From NCBI RefSeq assembly GCF_001975225.1, contig NZ_CP019445.1, positions 4,526,001 through 4,590,000 on the forward strand: 64,000 bases of DNA, in the 5' to 3' direction. This DNA comes from Kosakonia cowanii JCM 10956 = DSM 18146. GTDB lineage: Bacteria > Pseudomonadota > Gammaproteobacteria > Enterobacterales > Enterobacteriaceae. Positions 34,007 through 43,107 of this stretch are shown piece by piece. Below the pieces are notes generated by a model that made no database searches, had not been told where the DNA came from, and saw only the letters and a list, made by a program, of their open reading frames with translations. Each line of letters opens with the position of its first letter. Within the stretch, counting starts at the first letter, position 1. Made by a program: the position numbers and the translations under genes.

Positions 34007-35236
34007 CTATTTAGCTGCAATAAACCCGGCAATCGCCGCCGTCACCGCATCGGCGGCTTCCGTTGGCGGATGGTGGCCGGTTTTTGCCAGCGTAAGCAGT
34101 TGAGCATCGGGCAGAAGCGCGGCGATCTCCTTACTTAACTCAACCGGGGTTGCCCTGTCCTCTTCCCCGACAATAACCAGCGTCGGCGCGGCGATTATCG
34201 GCAACAGGTGGCTAATATCGCCCCGGTCAAACACGGCGGCATCCAGCGCCAGCGCTAAGCCTTCGCGGTTGTGAGCATGCATCATGGCGCGCTCTTCGGC
34301 GGCCTCATGGGGGTGGTTTTGCAGCCATTCTTCACTGTTTACATAGGACTGAAGGGTGGTAAAAAGCGCCTCCCGCGCCTCATCGGAACCCTTCAGCAGG
34401 GTTTCGCGCTGCCTGCGCCACATCTCCAGCCGTTCAGGCAATTCCGCGCGCGCGCTGGTGCCAATCAGCACAAGGCCTGCCAGAAGCTTCGGATAAGTCG
34501 CCGCCAGCCGCAGCGCCACCATCGCCCCCTGGCTCTGCCCAACGATTGTGACCTTGCCGAGCGCCAGTTCATCAATCATCAGCGCCAGATCGCGGCTCAG
34601 ATCATCAAGCGTCCAGCCGGTGGCATCGTAACCGCTCAGGCCGTGTCCCGGCATATCAACAACGATGCAGCGATAAGCGTGGCTCAGGGCCTGAACCTGT
34701 GCGGCGAAAATATGATGGCTGGCGAAAAGCCCGTGGGCAAAAAGCAGCACTGGCCCTTCGCCGATATCGCGGTAACGGTAGAGCGTGCCATTGATGCGCA
34801 CCTGCTGCAGCGACCACTCATCACCCGCGTCAAAAGCCCTTGCCAGCAGCGCCGAATCTTCAAAGATTTGATACCGGCGAATCTTACCGTTGGTGACCGT
34901 AAAGTGAATGATCATATCGCTGCCGACGGTGTGCTGCGTGCTGACCACCGTATGGCGAAAACGCCCCAGTACCAGCACGCTATCGTGCTGCGCGATAATC
35001 TCATTAATCACAAATTCCCGTGGCCTGAAATTCTGCGGGAAGGCTATCAACCAGCGCCGAACCTGCTCAGGCCCCTGCAACAATCCAACTGTCGAGACGC
35101 CTGGTTCGCCGTCGATATGCCACACCACATCGTCGGCCAGCAGGCTGACAATCTCATCGACTCTGCCCGCAGCAAAAGCTGCCAGATAGGTTTCCACGAC
35201 CGCGCTGGCGGGGGTCTGATTCGCTGTGACTTCCAT
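34007..35236 (-). CDS. NTF2-like (SnoaL) domain fused to alpha/beta hydrolase
   Basis: Two-domain protein of 409 residues. Residues ~8-135 are a SnoaL/NTF2-like cone (VVETYLAAFAAGRVDEIVSLLADDVVWHIDGEPG, then FRHTVVSTQHTVGSDMIIHFTVTNGKIRRYQIFED). Residues ~150-409 are an alpha/beta hydrolase: HGLFASHHIFAAQ, DMPGHGLSG, nucleophile elbow VGQSQGAMVA (Ser ~235), acid in VGEEDRATP, and catalytic His in TGHHPPTEA (~390). One enzyme joining a ligand-binding cone with a hydrolase is an uncommon arrangement. It is divergent from a LysR gene 115 bases away. Confidence 0.85.
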   Translation of the reverse strand: MEVTANQTPASAVVETYLAAFAAGRVDEIVSLLADDVVWHIDGEPGVSTVGLLQGPEQVRRWLIAFPQNFRPREFVINEIIAQHDSVLVLGRFRHTVVSTQHTVGSDMIIHFTVTNGKIRRYQIFEDSALLARAFDAGDEWSLQQVRINGTLYRYRDIGEGPVLLFAHGLFASHHIFAAQVQALSHAYRCIVVDMPGHGLSGYDATGWTLDDLSRDLALMIDELALGKVTIVGQSQGAMVALRLAATYPKLLAGLVLIGTSARAELPERLEMWRRQRETLLKGSDEAREALFTTLQSYVNSEEWLQNHPHEAAEERAMMHAHNREGLALALDAAVFDRGDISHLLPIIAAPTLVIVGEEDRATPVELSKEIAALLPDAQLLTLAKTGHHPPTEAADAVTAAIAGFIAAK

Positions 35237-35351
35237 CTGCTCACTCCTGTTTTTCGAATAGTAATGCCGTAGCAGAAGTCTATTTTTTCCATATTTTGAA
35301 AACTACGGATAAAATCGGCGAATCATTTTGCATAAACAGAAAACAGAGACG

Positions 35352-36227
35352 ATGGACTGGAACGATTTACGCTTCTTTTTGGCCGTTGCGCGCACCAGCA
35401 GCCTGACAAAAACGGCAGCCACGTTAAAAGTGAGCCAGTCGACGGTATCGCGCAGAATTAACGCGCTGGAAAGCAGCCTGCGGACCAGCCTGTTTCTGCA
35501 TCATCAGACCGGCTACTTTCTTACCGATGCCGGGCAGGCGCTGCTGAGTTATGCCGAAGAGGTGGAGAGCCGAATCGGCGCGCTGGAGCACGCCTTTGCC
35601 GGAGGCGATGGCGAAGCGGCGGGAACCGTGCGCCTGGCGACGGCAGAGACGCTGGCCAACCACCTGATTATCCCGGCCCTGCCGCAGTTCCAGGAAGATT
35701 ACCCGGCGATCCGCCTCGAGCTGATTACCGGGGTCAACACCGTCTCGGTGGTACGAAACGATGCCGATATCGCGCTGCGCCTGGTGCGGCCTGAGCAAAA
35801 CACGCTGAAGATCCGCAAAGCCGGGGTGATGGCCTCCGCGGTCTACGCAGCAGAGCGCTATCTGCGCGCTCACCCTGCGCCAGAAGATGCCCCCTTGAGC
35901 GGGCGGCGCTTTATTACCTGGGACAGTTCGTTCAGCCATCTTCCCGCGGCCCGTTGGTTTGATGAACAGGTTGAGGATAAAACCTCTGCGCTTGCCACCA
36001 CCAGCCTGGTGACCCAGCTCTCTGCCGTCAACGCCGGGCTTGGGCTGGCGGTGCTGCCCTGCTTTATCGCTGCGCAGCAGCCGGAATTAATCGAAGTGAT
36101 ACCACCCGACCGGGTGCTGAGCGAAGATCTCTGGCTGGTGACTCATGCCGATCTTATCGCTTCGGCACGCATCAAAGCGGTGGCGGAGTTTTTAATGACG
36201 ATCCTCAATCGGGCAAACATGGCCTGA
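35352..36227 (+). CDS. LysR-family regulator divergent from fusion hydrolase
   Basis: Regulator of 291 residues. MDWNDLRFFLAVARTSSLTK begins the HTH, followed by LKVSQSTVSRRINALESSL; effector domain LELITGVNTVSVVRNDADIALRLVRPEQ belongs to the LysR branch that controls small metabolic genes. The start MDWNDLRFF fits family starts better than an upstream Met. Probable regulator of the divergent NTF2-hydrolase gene; convergent with the MobA-like gene (6-base gap). Confidence 0.9.
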   Translation: MDWNDLRFFLAVARTSSLTKTAATLKVSQSTVSRRINALESSLRTSLFLHHQTGYFLTDAGQALLSYAEEVESRIGALEHAFAGGDGEAAGTVRLATAETLANHLIIPALPQFQEDYPAIRLELITGVNTVSVVRNDADIALRLVRPEQNTLKIRKAGVMASAVYAAERYLRAHPAPEDAPLSGRRFITWDSSFSHLPAARWFDEQVEDKTSALATTSLVTQLSAVNAGLGLAVLPCFIAAQQPELIEVIPPDRVLSEDLWLVTHADLIASARIKAVAEFLMTILNRANMA

Positions 36228-36233
36228 CGAACA

Positions 36234-36869
36234 TTACCTGCCGCCATGCGGGTTTATGCGCCGCCGCGGCAGCGTATCAAGCAAGCGGTTAAGCTCGGTT
36301 CGCTGGCGATACTGCGCTGGCGTGTCGATATCGCAATGGATCCCCGGCTCATCGACGGCAACCGTGCAGGTGCCGATCTGGCGAACAATCGTCTTTAAGC
36401 TGCTGTTGGCGGGCGCGTTGCTGATAAGCGCAAGCGCCTGCGCCGGGAGCAGCACCGGATGGCCCTGGCCCTGGTCATAACCGGGAACCAGGCAGTGGTC
36501 ATGATCCGCATGCTGCCATAACGCGCTGTAAACCGCGGGCGATACCTCCGGCATATCGCCCAGCGCCAGAAAAAAACGTCGCGAGGTGACCGCTGCCGCA
36601 CCACACTTTACTGATGAGAACATCCCTGAAGCGTAATCAGGGTTGTGGACAAGCGTAATAGCGGGCTGCCCGCGATAGTAGCGCGCCAGCTCATCGCCAC
36701 GATGCCCGGTAACCAGGATCACCCGATCGCAGAGCGAGAAGGCGCTGCGAAGCGCACTGTCGAGCAGCGTGCCCGCCCCCCAGGGCAGCATCATTTTCCA
36801 GTCGCCCATCCGGCTGGATAACCCGGCCGCCAGCATGACGCACTCAATCAACGCCTTTTCACTCATCAC
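36234..36869 (-). CDS. MobA-like NTP transferase (molybdenum-cofactor cytidylyltransferase type)
   Basis: Nucleotidyltransferase of 211 residues, last gene of the molybdenum-hydroxylase set and akin to MocA (YgfJ), which joins CMP to molybdopterin for xanthine-dehydrogenase-family enzymes. MLAAGLSSRMGDWKMMLPWG (~12-31) is the NTP-binding G-x-S-x-R-x-G...K motif, LALGDMPEV (~100-108) holds the metal-binding Asp and GHPVLLP (~135) a conserved loop. Its position 10 bases after the 2Fe-2S gene supports cofactor maturation for the enzyme encoded next to it. Confidence 0.88.
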   Translation of the reverse strand: MMSEKALIECVMLAAGLSSRMGDWKMMLPWGAGTLLDSALRSAFSLCDRVILVTGHRGDELARYYRGQPAITLVHNPDYASGMFSSVKCGAAAVTSRRFFLALGDMPEVSPAVYSALWQHADHDHCLVPGYDQGQGHPVLLPAQALALISNAPANSSLKTIVRQIGTCTVAVDEPGIHCDIDTPAQYRQRTELNRLLDTLPRRRINPHGGR

Positions 36870-36879
36870 TCGCCCCTTT

Positions 36880-37344
36880 TCACGCCTCGCCTTTCAGCAC
36901 TGCTTTGATGGAGGTGATGATCGGCTGATAGCCAGTACAGCGGCACAAATTCCCCTCCAGCCCCTCTTTCAGTGCGTCATCATCCGGCGCGGGGTTCACC
37001 TCCAGCAGCGCTTTAGTGCTCATTAACACCCCTGGCGTGCAGAAGCCGCACTGGACGCCGCCGTGGCGCACAAACGCATTTTGCAGACGTTTGCCCACCG
37101 GGTCGTGATGCAGGGCTTCAATGGTGGTCACCTCCGCACCGTGACACTGGGCGGCGAGCAGCAGGCATGAGCAGACCGCCTTGCCATCAAGCATTACGGT
37201 ACAGGCACCGCACTCGCCCACGGAACACCCCTCTTTGGTGCCGGTCAGGCGTAAGTCGTCGCGCAGCAGATCGATAAGCCGCAGGTTATCGTCCACGTCG
37301 CGGCGAATACGGATGCCATTCACTTTCAGTTCGATTGGGTGCAT
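36880..37344 (-). CDS. 2Fe-2S subunit of molybdenum hydroxylase
   Basis: Iron-sulphur subunit of 154 residues of the xanthine dehydrogenase/CO dehydrogenase small-subunit family. The plant-ferredoxin-like cluster uses the Cys of GCSVGECGACTVMLDG and CSC (~39-60); the second, helical cluster uses CGFCTPG (~99-102) and CRCTGY (~133-135). It passes electrons from the molybdenum site to FAD. Eleven bases separate it from the large fused subunit upstream. Confidence 0.93.
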   Translation of the reverse strand: MHPIELKVNGIRIRRDVDDNLRLIDLLRDDLRLTGTKEGCSVGECGACTVMLDGKAVCSCLLLAAQCHGAEVTTIEALHHDPVGKRLQNAFVRHGGVQCGFCTPGVLMSTKALLEVNPAPDDDALKEGLEGNLCRCTGYQPIITSIKAVLKGEA

Positions 37345-37355
37345 CTTCGCGCTCC

Positions 37356-40300
37356 TTAGTTGCTCTGCTCGGTTATTACGTCCTGCATCATCAGGCGGAA
37401 CATATCGACAAATACCGGGATTTTGTACGGCGCAGACCAGCGCCCGCCAATGGCCTCGTCAACCATCCCTTTCAGCACCTGCGCCGCTTTATCAATCGAG
37501 GCGGCGTTCAGCGGCTGGCCGACCAGTGCCTCTTCTACCGGGCTTAGCCGCTGCGGTTTTCGCATCAGCGCGCCGTCGACCAGCCGGCAGATACGGATGG
37601 TGCCTCGGCTATCGACATGAAATTGTCCACTCAGGCTTTGCCTTGTGATGTTGAGCGCATTGCGCCGCCCCAGTTGCAGGTAGCACTCCACCAGCGGCTG
37701 GGTCATCGGAACCGGCAGAACAAAGCGGGTGACAAGTTCATCGGCAGCGATACCGGTGCGATAGCCATCGGTGACAAACTCGCTCACCGGCAGACGGCGC
37801 GTACCGCGCAGGCTGCGCAGCTCCACCTGCGCGTCATAGATAATCAGCGGCGGCAGGGAGTCGGCGCAGGGCGCGGCATTGACCACATTGCCACCGAGCG
37901 TGGCGCGGTTGCGAAGCTGTAACGAGCCGATGGTTTTGCAGGCGGTGATAAGCAAGGGATAGCGCTGCTGTACCAGCGGATGTTTAATCAAATCGCTGAA
38001 GCAGACCCCGGCACCAATCGACAGCCCACCGTCGAGATCGAAGATCTCTTTCAGTTCAGCCAGCCCGGCAATATTGATCAGCGGCACCGCGTCACAGCGC
38101 AGGCGCGCCTGTACCAGCACATCCGTGCCGCCGGCAATCGGCTGCGCTGCGTTTTCTGCCATCAGGGTTAACGCTTCTTTTAAGGTGTGCGCCACTTTCA
38201 GCGACACCGTATTAAGCCGGTGCACCTCTTTTTTAGGGCCGCAATCGAACAGCCGCTCGCTCTGGCGCGCCGGTTTTTTCAGGTTATAACCGAGCCTGAC
38301 CTGCTCAAGGGTCAGCGGTAGCGTGCGGTTAAAGCGGCCGATGGCGAAACTCACCGCGTTATTGAGCGCCGCAGCACCAAGTTCAAGCACCGGCTCGCCG
38401 ATCACTTTTCCTCCCATCGGCCCCGCTTTATCGGCATTTTCGATGGCGTTGATGATAATTGACGGCATATCTTTGATGGTCGGCAGCAGGTAGGTGTCGA
38501 AATTCTCCGACTTCACCACCCCCTGTTCGGTATTGAAATCCTCCAGCATGCCGTAGCCAATCATCCCTTGCAGCACGCCGCCGTAAATCTGGCCATTAAA
38601 GCCGACCGGATTGATCACCTTGCCGACATCGTGGGTCGCAACCACGCTGTTGACCGTCACTTTGCCGGTGCGCAGATCGACCGCCACATCGGCAATCTGG
38701 CAACCGTAGACCCAGGTGAAATAGGGGCTGCCGCTCCCCTTCTCCTCATCCCAGTGAATGGGCGGGGCCACATGCCAGCCGTAGGCGGATAAGTTCGCGC
38801 CGGTGGCGCGGGTCATATCGACCACCTGCTGAAACGTGAGACGGCGCTGTGGCTGATGGCGGTTGAAGACGTGCCCGTCGCGCCATACCAGATCCGCTAT
38901 CTCACCGGCGTGCAGAGTTGCCAGGATGGCGGCGGCCATCCGATTTTTAATGGTATTGGCGGCGCTGAGGATCGCCTGTCCCCCCATCAACGTGCCGCGC
39001 GAGGCGACGGTAGAGCCGCCATCGGCAATCATCGCCGTCGCCGGTTCGCTAAAGGTGACGTGCGCAAGCGGTATGCCGAAGGCTTCCGCCGCCAGCAGCG
39101 ACATGGTGGTCTGCAACCCCTGCCCGTTCTCCGAGACCGAAGTGGAGATATTGATACTACCGTCGGCATTAACCTGCATCAGCGCAGATGACGCATCCAG
39201 CCCCTCCGCACCGAGCGAGCAGCCACGGTGGCTCAGCGCCAGGCCGATGCCGTAACGTACCGGGCCGCCCTCGGCATTCAGCTGCTGATAGTGCGCCCGC
39301 CGCGCCTCGAACTCGGCTTTAAGCACCGAGGTTTCCAGCACCTCCTGCGCCGAGACGGTGTGATCGCACATCCGCTGACCTGCCATGCTGGTATCGCCCT
39401 GGCGCAGAATATTGCGCAGCCGCAGCTCCACCGGCGAGATACCCATTATCTCTGCCACTTCATCCATCAGGGATTCATTGGCGAAGATGATTTGAGGCGC
39501 GCCGTAACCGCGATAAGCCGAGGTGTAGTTATTGTTGGTGTAGACGCCGGTGATATCGACGCGCACGTTGGGAATGTTATAGGGGCCCGCCGCCTGCACC
39601 GAGCTGCGCCAGGTGACGAACATCGTCTGCCCGGCGTAGCTGCCGCCGTCGGCGATGATATTGATCTGCATCGCCTGAATGCGGGCATCATCATCAAGAC
39701 CAATGCGGTAATGCAATTTATAGGGGTGGCGCTTATAGCTTTCGCGCATCGACTGTTCGCGGTTATAGGTCATCTTGACCGGACGTCCCGTCAGCTGCAC
39801 CAGCAGCGCCGCGCGGCAGGCGAGGTTATCAATAATGTCATCTTTGCCGCCAAACGAGCCGCCGAGCACCGAGCGTTTTACATTCACCTTGCTCTGCGGC
39901 AGATCGAGGTATTTGGCGACGATGCCGCGAATACGGTGCGCATTCTGAATCGATCCCGCCAGAGTCATAATCTGCTGGTCATCATCCAGCCACGCGGTGA
40001 TCGACTCCGGCTCGATATAGGCGTGCTCCTGGAACCCCACCTCATAATCGCGCTCAATGATCTTCGTCGAGGCGGCAAACCCGGCCTCAATATCCCCTTT
40101 TACCGTGTGATGGCGGTTGATCACATTGCTCTCAAGCGCACTGTGGATCAGCCGCGCGCCCGGTTTCAGGGCCTCCTCCGGGGAGGTGATCGGCTCGCAG
40201 GGCGAATAGGTGAGCTTAATTTTGTCTACCGCCAGGCAGGCGGCCTGATAGCTCTCCGCGGCCACAACGGCAATCACGTCGCCGCGATAGGCCACCTCAT

Positions 40301-40571
40301 TGTCGATAATCGGCGGGTAATCGGGGATGATCACCCCCAGCTTGCGCTGGCCGGGGATATCCTTCCAGGTGGCGATACGCACCACGCCAGGCACCTTTTC
40401 AGCTTCACTGAGATCGACTGAATCAACGCGTCCCGCGGCGATATCGACATAGCGACAGACGCCGTAAAGCATGTTTTTCAGCCGGATATCGTCGCCATAA
40501 ATCGCTGTTCCCCTGACTTTGGCCAGCCCGTCTACGCGGGCTACTTCACTGCCAACCAGCACCGTCTCCAT
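37356..40571 (-). CDS. fused molybdopterin-binding and FAD-binding subunits of a xanthine-dehydrogenase-family enzyme
   Basis: Polypeptide of 1071 residues. Residues ~1-770 are the molybdopterin subunit: VARVDGLAKVRGTAIYGDD at the start, substrate/Mo-site blocks SVLGGSFGGKDD (~257), AYRGYGAPQ (~365), GQGLQTTMSLLAAE (~490) and the conserved Glu of IGEPVLELGAAALNNAV (~720). Residues ~790-1071 are the CoxM-type FAD domain: PIAGGTDVLVQARLR and LRNRATLGGNVVNAAPCADSLPPL bind FAD. Xanthine dehydrogenases usually keep these apart or run Fe-S/FAD/Mo; Mo then FAD in one chain, with separate Fe-S, is unusual. GGAGAG precedes the ATG used. Substrate unknown; a purine or N-heterocycle is likely. No frameshift is seen at the joint. 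Confidence 0.9.
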   Translation of the reverse strand: METVLVGSEVARVDGLAKVRGTAIYGDDIRLKNMLYGVCRYVDIAAGRVDSVDLSEAEKVPGVVRIATWKDIPGQRKLGVIIPDYPPIIDNEVAYRGDVIAVVAAESYQAACLAVDKIKLTYSPCEPITSPEEALKPGARLIHSALESNVINRHHTVKGDIEAGFAASTKIIERDYEVGFQEHAYIEPESITAWLDDDQQIMTLAGSIQNAHRIRGIVAKYLDLPQSKVNVKRSVLGGSFGGKDDIIDNLACRAALLVQLTGRPVKMTYNREQSMRESYKRHPYKLHYRIGLDDDARIQAMQINIIADGGSYAGQTMFVTWRSSVQAAGPYNIPNVRVDITGVYTNNNYTSAYRGYGAPQIIFANESLMDEVAEIMGISPVELRLRNILRQGDTSMAGQRMCDHTVSAQEVLETSVLKAEFEARRAHYQQLNAEGGPVRYGIGLALSHRGCSLGAEGLDASSALMQVNADGSINISTSVSENGQGLQTTMSLLAAEAFGIPLAHVTFSEPATAMIADGGSTVASRGTLMGGQAILSAANTIKNRMAAAILATLHAGEIADLVWRDGHVFNRHQPQRRLTFQQVVDMTRATGANLSAYGWHVAPPIHWDEEKGSGSPYFTWVYGCQIADVAVDLRTGKVTVNSVVATHDVGKVINPVGFNGQIYGGVLQGMIGYGMLEDFNTEQGVVKSENFDTYLLPTIKDMPSIIINAIENADKAGPMGGKVIGEPVLELGAAALNNAVSFAIGRFNRTLPLTLEQVRLGYNLKKPARQSERLFDCGPKKEVHRLNTVSLKVAHTLKEALTLMAENAAQPIAGGTDVLVQARLRCDAVPLINIAGLAELKEIFDLDGGLSIGAGVCFSDLIKHPLVQQRYPLLITACKTIGSLQLRNRATLGGNVVNAAPCADSLPPLIIYDAQVELRSLRGTRRLPVSEFVTDGYRTGIAADELVTRFVLPVPMTQPLVECYLQLGRRNALNITRQSLSGQFHVDSRGTIRICRLVDGALMRKPQRLSPVEEALVGQPLNAASIDKAAQVLKGMVDEAIGGRWSAPYKIPVFVDMFRLMMQDVITEQSN

Positions 40572-40604
40572 TGTTATGCGCTCTCCACTAGCAAAAGGAT
40601 GATT

Positions 40605-40633
40605 GCTATAAGCAATGGCTATGCCACTTTCAA
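40605..40633 (-). promoter_or_regulatory. promoter and operator of the molybdenum-hydroxylase operon
   Basis: On the minus strand TTGAAA (40633-40628), 17-base spacer, TATAGC (40610-40605). The -10 lies inside the inverted repeat ATTGCT-ATA-AGCAAT (40602-40616), a good place for a repressor. Confidence 0.6.
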
Positions 40634-40762
40634 TTTGGATAAAAAACAGACGAAACAGGGCGAAAAGCGGCAATAACGGATAAAAAGCAGGCAGATGCGC
40701 GCCCGGCCCTTATCAAGCCGGGAAAAGGAGTATCACTTTGATAAATTTACCGCCGACGGCAG

Positions 40763-41395
40763 CTATTTTTCGGCGCGGCGGTAAATCGGCATCAGCCGCG
40801 TGGTGCCGGTAAGATCGTCGAACACCTCGGTTTCAGCGGTGGCGATCGCCATCCCGCTTTTGCGCAGCCGCTGCACATCTGCGGCTATGCGTTGTAGCCC
40901 AAACCAGAACAGCCCATCCAGCGCGGTCACCTGCAAACCAGACTCCAGCGCCTGTTTCAGCCGCTCGCGCGGGGCTTTTATCTCTTTGGCGATCTGCTGG
41001 TAGGGCGCGGCCGTCGTACCGGTCGGATCGATGCGCCGGATACGCGTCGCAAGGCGGTACTGGAAGGTATCGGGAATGGCGTTTAAATCAGTTTTCAGGC
41101 TGTAGACGCAGCCAAAACGCTTGCCATTAAACACGACATTTTTCTGCGCCAGACTGAATTCGTCGCGCAGCGCGGCAATCAGCTGCGGCGCGCGGGTCAA
41201 GAGTAAACGGAAGGGAAGCTCAAAGCTGGTGACATAATCAACATTGAGCAGCGCAATGCGCAGCCGCTCTTCGGCTCCGGCATTAAGCTGGCGGCACTCA
41301 TCCAGCACATCACGCCACTGCTGCGCCAGACGCGGCGTACCGGCGACGTCGGCAAAGCTATATTTCTCAATCTGATAATCAATTTTCCCACTCAC
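40763..41395 (-). CDS. uncharacterised protein with C-terminal HTH-like domain
   Basis: Protein of 210 residues, GTG start with AAGGGAAGG about 12 bases upstream. The N-terminal two thirds (RIALLNVDYVTSFELPFRLLLTRAPQ, NVVFNGKRFGCVYSLKTDLNAI) is not recognised. The C-terminal part, VTALDGLFWFGLQRIAADVQRLRKSGMAIATAETEVFD, resembles the phage-type helix-turn-helix domain family in which AL..FG..RLA.RI..LRK.G..I is the core, so DNA binding is possible. It lies between hutH and the molybdenum-hydroxylase operon, same strand, and may regulate the latter (inference from position). Confidence 0.55.
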   Translation of the reverse strand: MSGKIDYQIEKYSFADVAGTPRLAQQWRDVLDECRQLNAGAEERLRIALLNVDYVTSFELPFRLLLTRAPQLIAALRDEFSLAQKNVVFNGKRFGCVYSLKTDLNAIPDTFQYRLATRIRRIDPTGTTAAPYQQIAKEIKAPRERLKQALESGLQVTALDGLFWFGLQRIAADVQRLRKSGMAIATAETEVFDDLTGTTRLMPIYRRAEK

Positions 41396-41537
41396 CCGGC
41401 CTTCCCTTCTTTATAAAGTCACTCTCCGTGGCTCAATTTACCAACTCCGTGACCTAACCGGAAGCCGCTATCGCCGCGCCGTGATAGCCGTCATGGCGCG
41501 AAGGTGAATGATGCCTGGATAAGCTGTTTAACAGGCA

Positions 41538-41567
41538 ATAAAAAGCCCGGCGTAGGTGCCGGGCTGG
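41538..41567 (-). terminator. terminator of hutUH
   Basis: On the minus strand AGCCCGGC-ACCTAC-GCCGGGCT followed by TTTTATT, just after the hutH stop. Confidence 0.88.
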
Positions 41568-41571
41568 GTGT

Positions 41572-43107
41572 TTAGTTTGCAGGTGAAAGTATTTCTGGCA
41601 GCAGTTGCCGCAGATGTCCTGCGCTGAGCAGCGTCATCGCGGCCTCGATATCGGGGGCGAAGAAGCGGTCCTGCGCATAGTGCGTGACCTGCTCGCGCAG
41701 CAGGCTGCGGGCCTGCTCCAGCAGCGGGCTGGTGGTTAAACCTTCGCGCAGATCCAGCCCCTGGCAGGCGGCCAGCCACTCGACGGCAATCACGCCGCGG
41801 GTATTGGCTGCCATCTCCCACAGGCGGCGACCGGCGGCGGGTGCCATCGAGACGTGATCCTCCTGATTGGCGGAGGTCGGCAGGCTGTCGACGCTGTGCG
41901 GGTGCGCCAGCGCTTTGTTTTCACTTGCCAGCGCCGCCGCCGTCACCTGGGCAATCATAAACCCGGAGTTGACGCCGCCGTTTTTCACCAGGAAGGGGGG
42001 CAACTGCGACATATGGCTGTCCATCAGCAGCGCGATACGCCGCTCCGCCAGCGCGCCAATTTCGGCAATCGCCAGCGCGAGGTTATCGGCCGCCATCGCT
42101 ACCGGCTCGGCATGGAAGTTGCCGCCGGAGATAACGTCATTCTGTGCAGCGAAGACCAGCGGATTATCGGAAACGGCATTTGCTTCGGTTAACAGCACTT
42201 CGGCGGCAAAGCGCAGTTGCGTTAAACAGGCGCCCATCACCTGCGGCTGGCAGCGTAATGAGTAGGGATCCTGCACCTTGTTGCAGTTGTGATGGGATTG
42301 CGCAATCGCGCTGTCATCAGTAAGCAGATGGCGGTAGAGCGCGGCGGCGTCAATCTGCCCGCGCTGACCGCGCACGTCGTGAATACGCGCATCAAAAGGC
42401 CGACGGGAGCCGAGCGCCGCTTCGGTGGTCAGCGCCCCGCATACTACAGCCGACGCGAAGAGATCTTCAGCTTCAAACAGCCCGCGCAGCGCAAAAGCGG
42501 TGGAGGTTTGCGTGCCGTTCAGCAGGGCAAGCCCCTCTTTTGCCGCCAGCTTCAGCGGCACCAGACCGGCGCGGTTAAGCGCCTCGCTGGAGGGCAGCCA
42601 CTCGCCGTGAAAGCGCGCTTTACCTTCGCCAAGCAGCGTCAGGGAGAGATGCGCCAGCGGCGCGAGATCGCCGGAGGCACCCACGGAGCCTTTCGCCGGG
42701 ATCCACGGATAAACACCGGCGTTGAGCATATCTATAAGCAGTTGGATCACCCGCAAACGGATGCCAGAGAAGCCGCGCGCGAGGCTGTTGATTTTCAGCA
42801 GCATTATCAGGCGCACCATCGCCTCATCCAGCGGCTCGCCAACGCCCGCGGCATGGGAGAGCACCAGCGAGCGTTGCAGGTTTTCCAGGTCTTCGGTGGC
42901 GATACGCGTCTGCGCCAGCAGGCCAAAGCCGGTGTTGATACCGTAGGCCGTGCGCCCCTCAGCCATAATGGCGTTAACGCAGGCGACGCTTTGCGCAATA
43001 TCAGCAAAAGCGCTTTCATCCAGAGTGACGTGTAACGGCTGACGCCAGGCGTCGCGAAGCTGCGCCAGCGTCAACTGGCCGGGAATAAGGTGTAGCGTGA
43101 TGTTCAT
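41572..43107 (-). CDS. hutH: histidine ammonia-lyase
   Basis: First enzyme of histidine breakdown: removes ammonia from L-histidine to give urocanate. 511 residues, the normal length. [14 protein letters not shown] (~140-153) holds the Ala-Ser-Gly triad that cyclises into the MIO prosthetic group; the active-site Tyr and Gln/Asn blocks follow (YGINTGFG ~53; [16 protein letters not shown] ~270; NQEDHVSM ~410). The start overlaps the hutU stop by four bases (ATGA), so it is translated with hutU. Confidence 0.97.
   Translation of the reverse strand: MNITLHLIPGQLTLAQLRDAWRQPLHVTLDESAFADIAQSVACVNAIMAEGRTAYGINTGFGLLAQTRIATEDLENLQRSLVLSHAAGVGEPLDEAMVRLIMLLKINSLARGFSGIRLRVIQLLIDMLNAGVYPWIPAKGSVGASGDLAPLAHLSLTLLGEGKARFHGEWLPSSEALNRAGLVPLKLAAKEGLALLNGTQTSTAFALRGLFEAEDLFASAVVCGALTTEAALGSRRPFDARIHDVRGQRGQIDAAALYRHLLTDDSAIAQSHHNCNKVQDPYSLRCQPQVMGACLTQLRFAAEVLLTEANAVSDNPLVFAAQNDVISGGNFHAEPVAMAADNLALAIAEIGALAERRIALLMDSHMSQLPPFLVKNGGVNSGFMIAQVTAAALASENKALAHPHSVDSLPTSANQEDHVSMAPAAGRRLWEMAANTRGVIAVEWLAACQGLDLREGLTTSPLLEQARSLLREQVTHYAQDRFFAPDIEAAMTLLSAGHLRQLLPEILSPAN

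Noticed and set aside
34271..35272. 333-codon open frame on the plus strand
   Set aside because: Antisense shadow of the NTF2-hydrolase fusion gene.
39228..40421. 397-codon open frame on the plus strand
   Set aside because: Exact antisense of the molybdenum-hydroxylase gene in GC-rich DNA; no protein features, and the minus-strand gene is unmistakable.
42289..43035. 248-codon open frame on the plus strand
   Set aside because: Antisense shadow of hutH, low-complexity in Arg, Gln and Gly as such shadows are.
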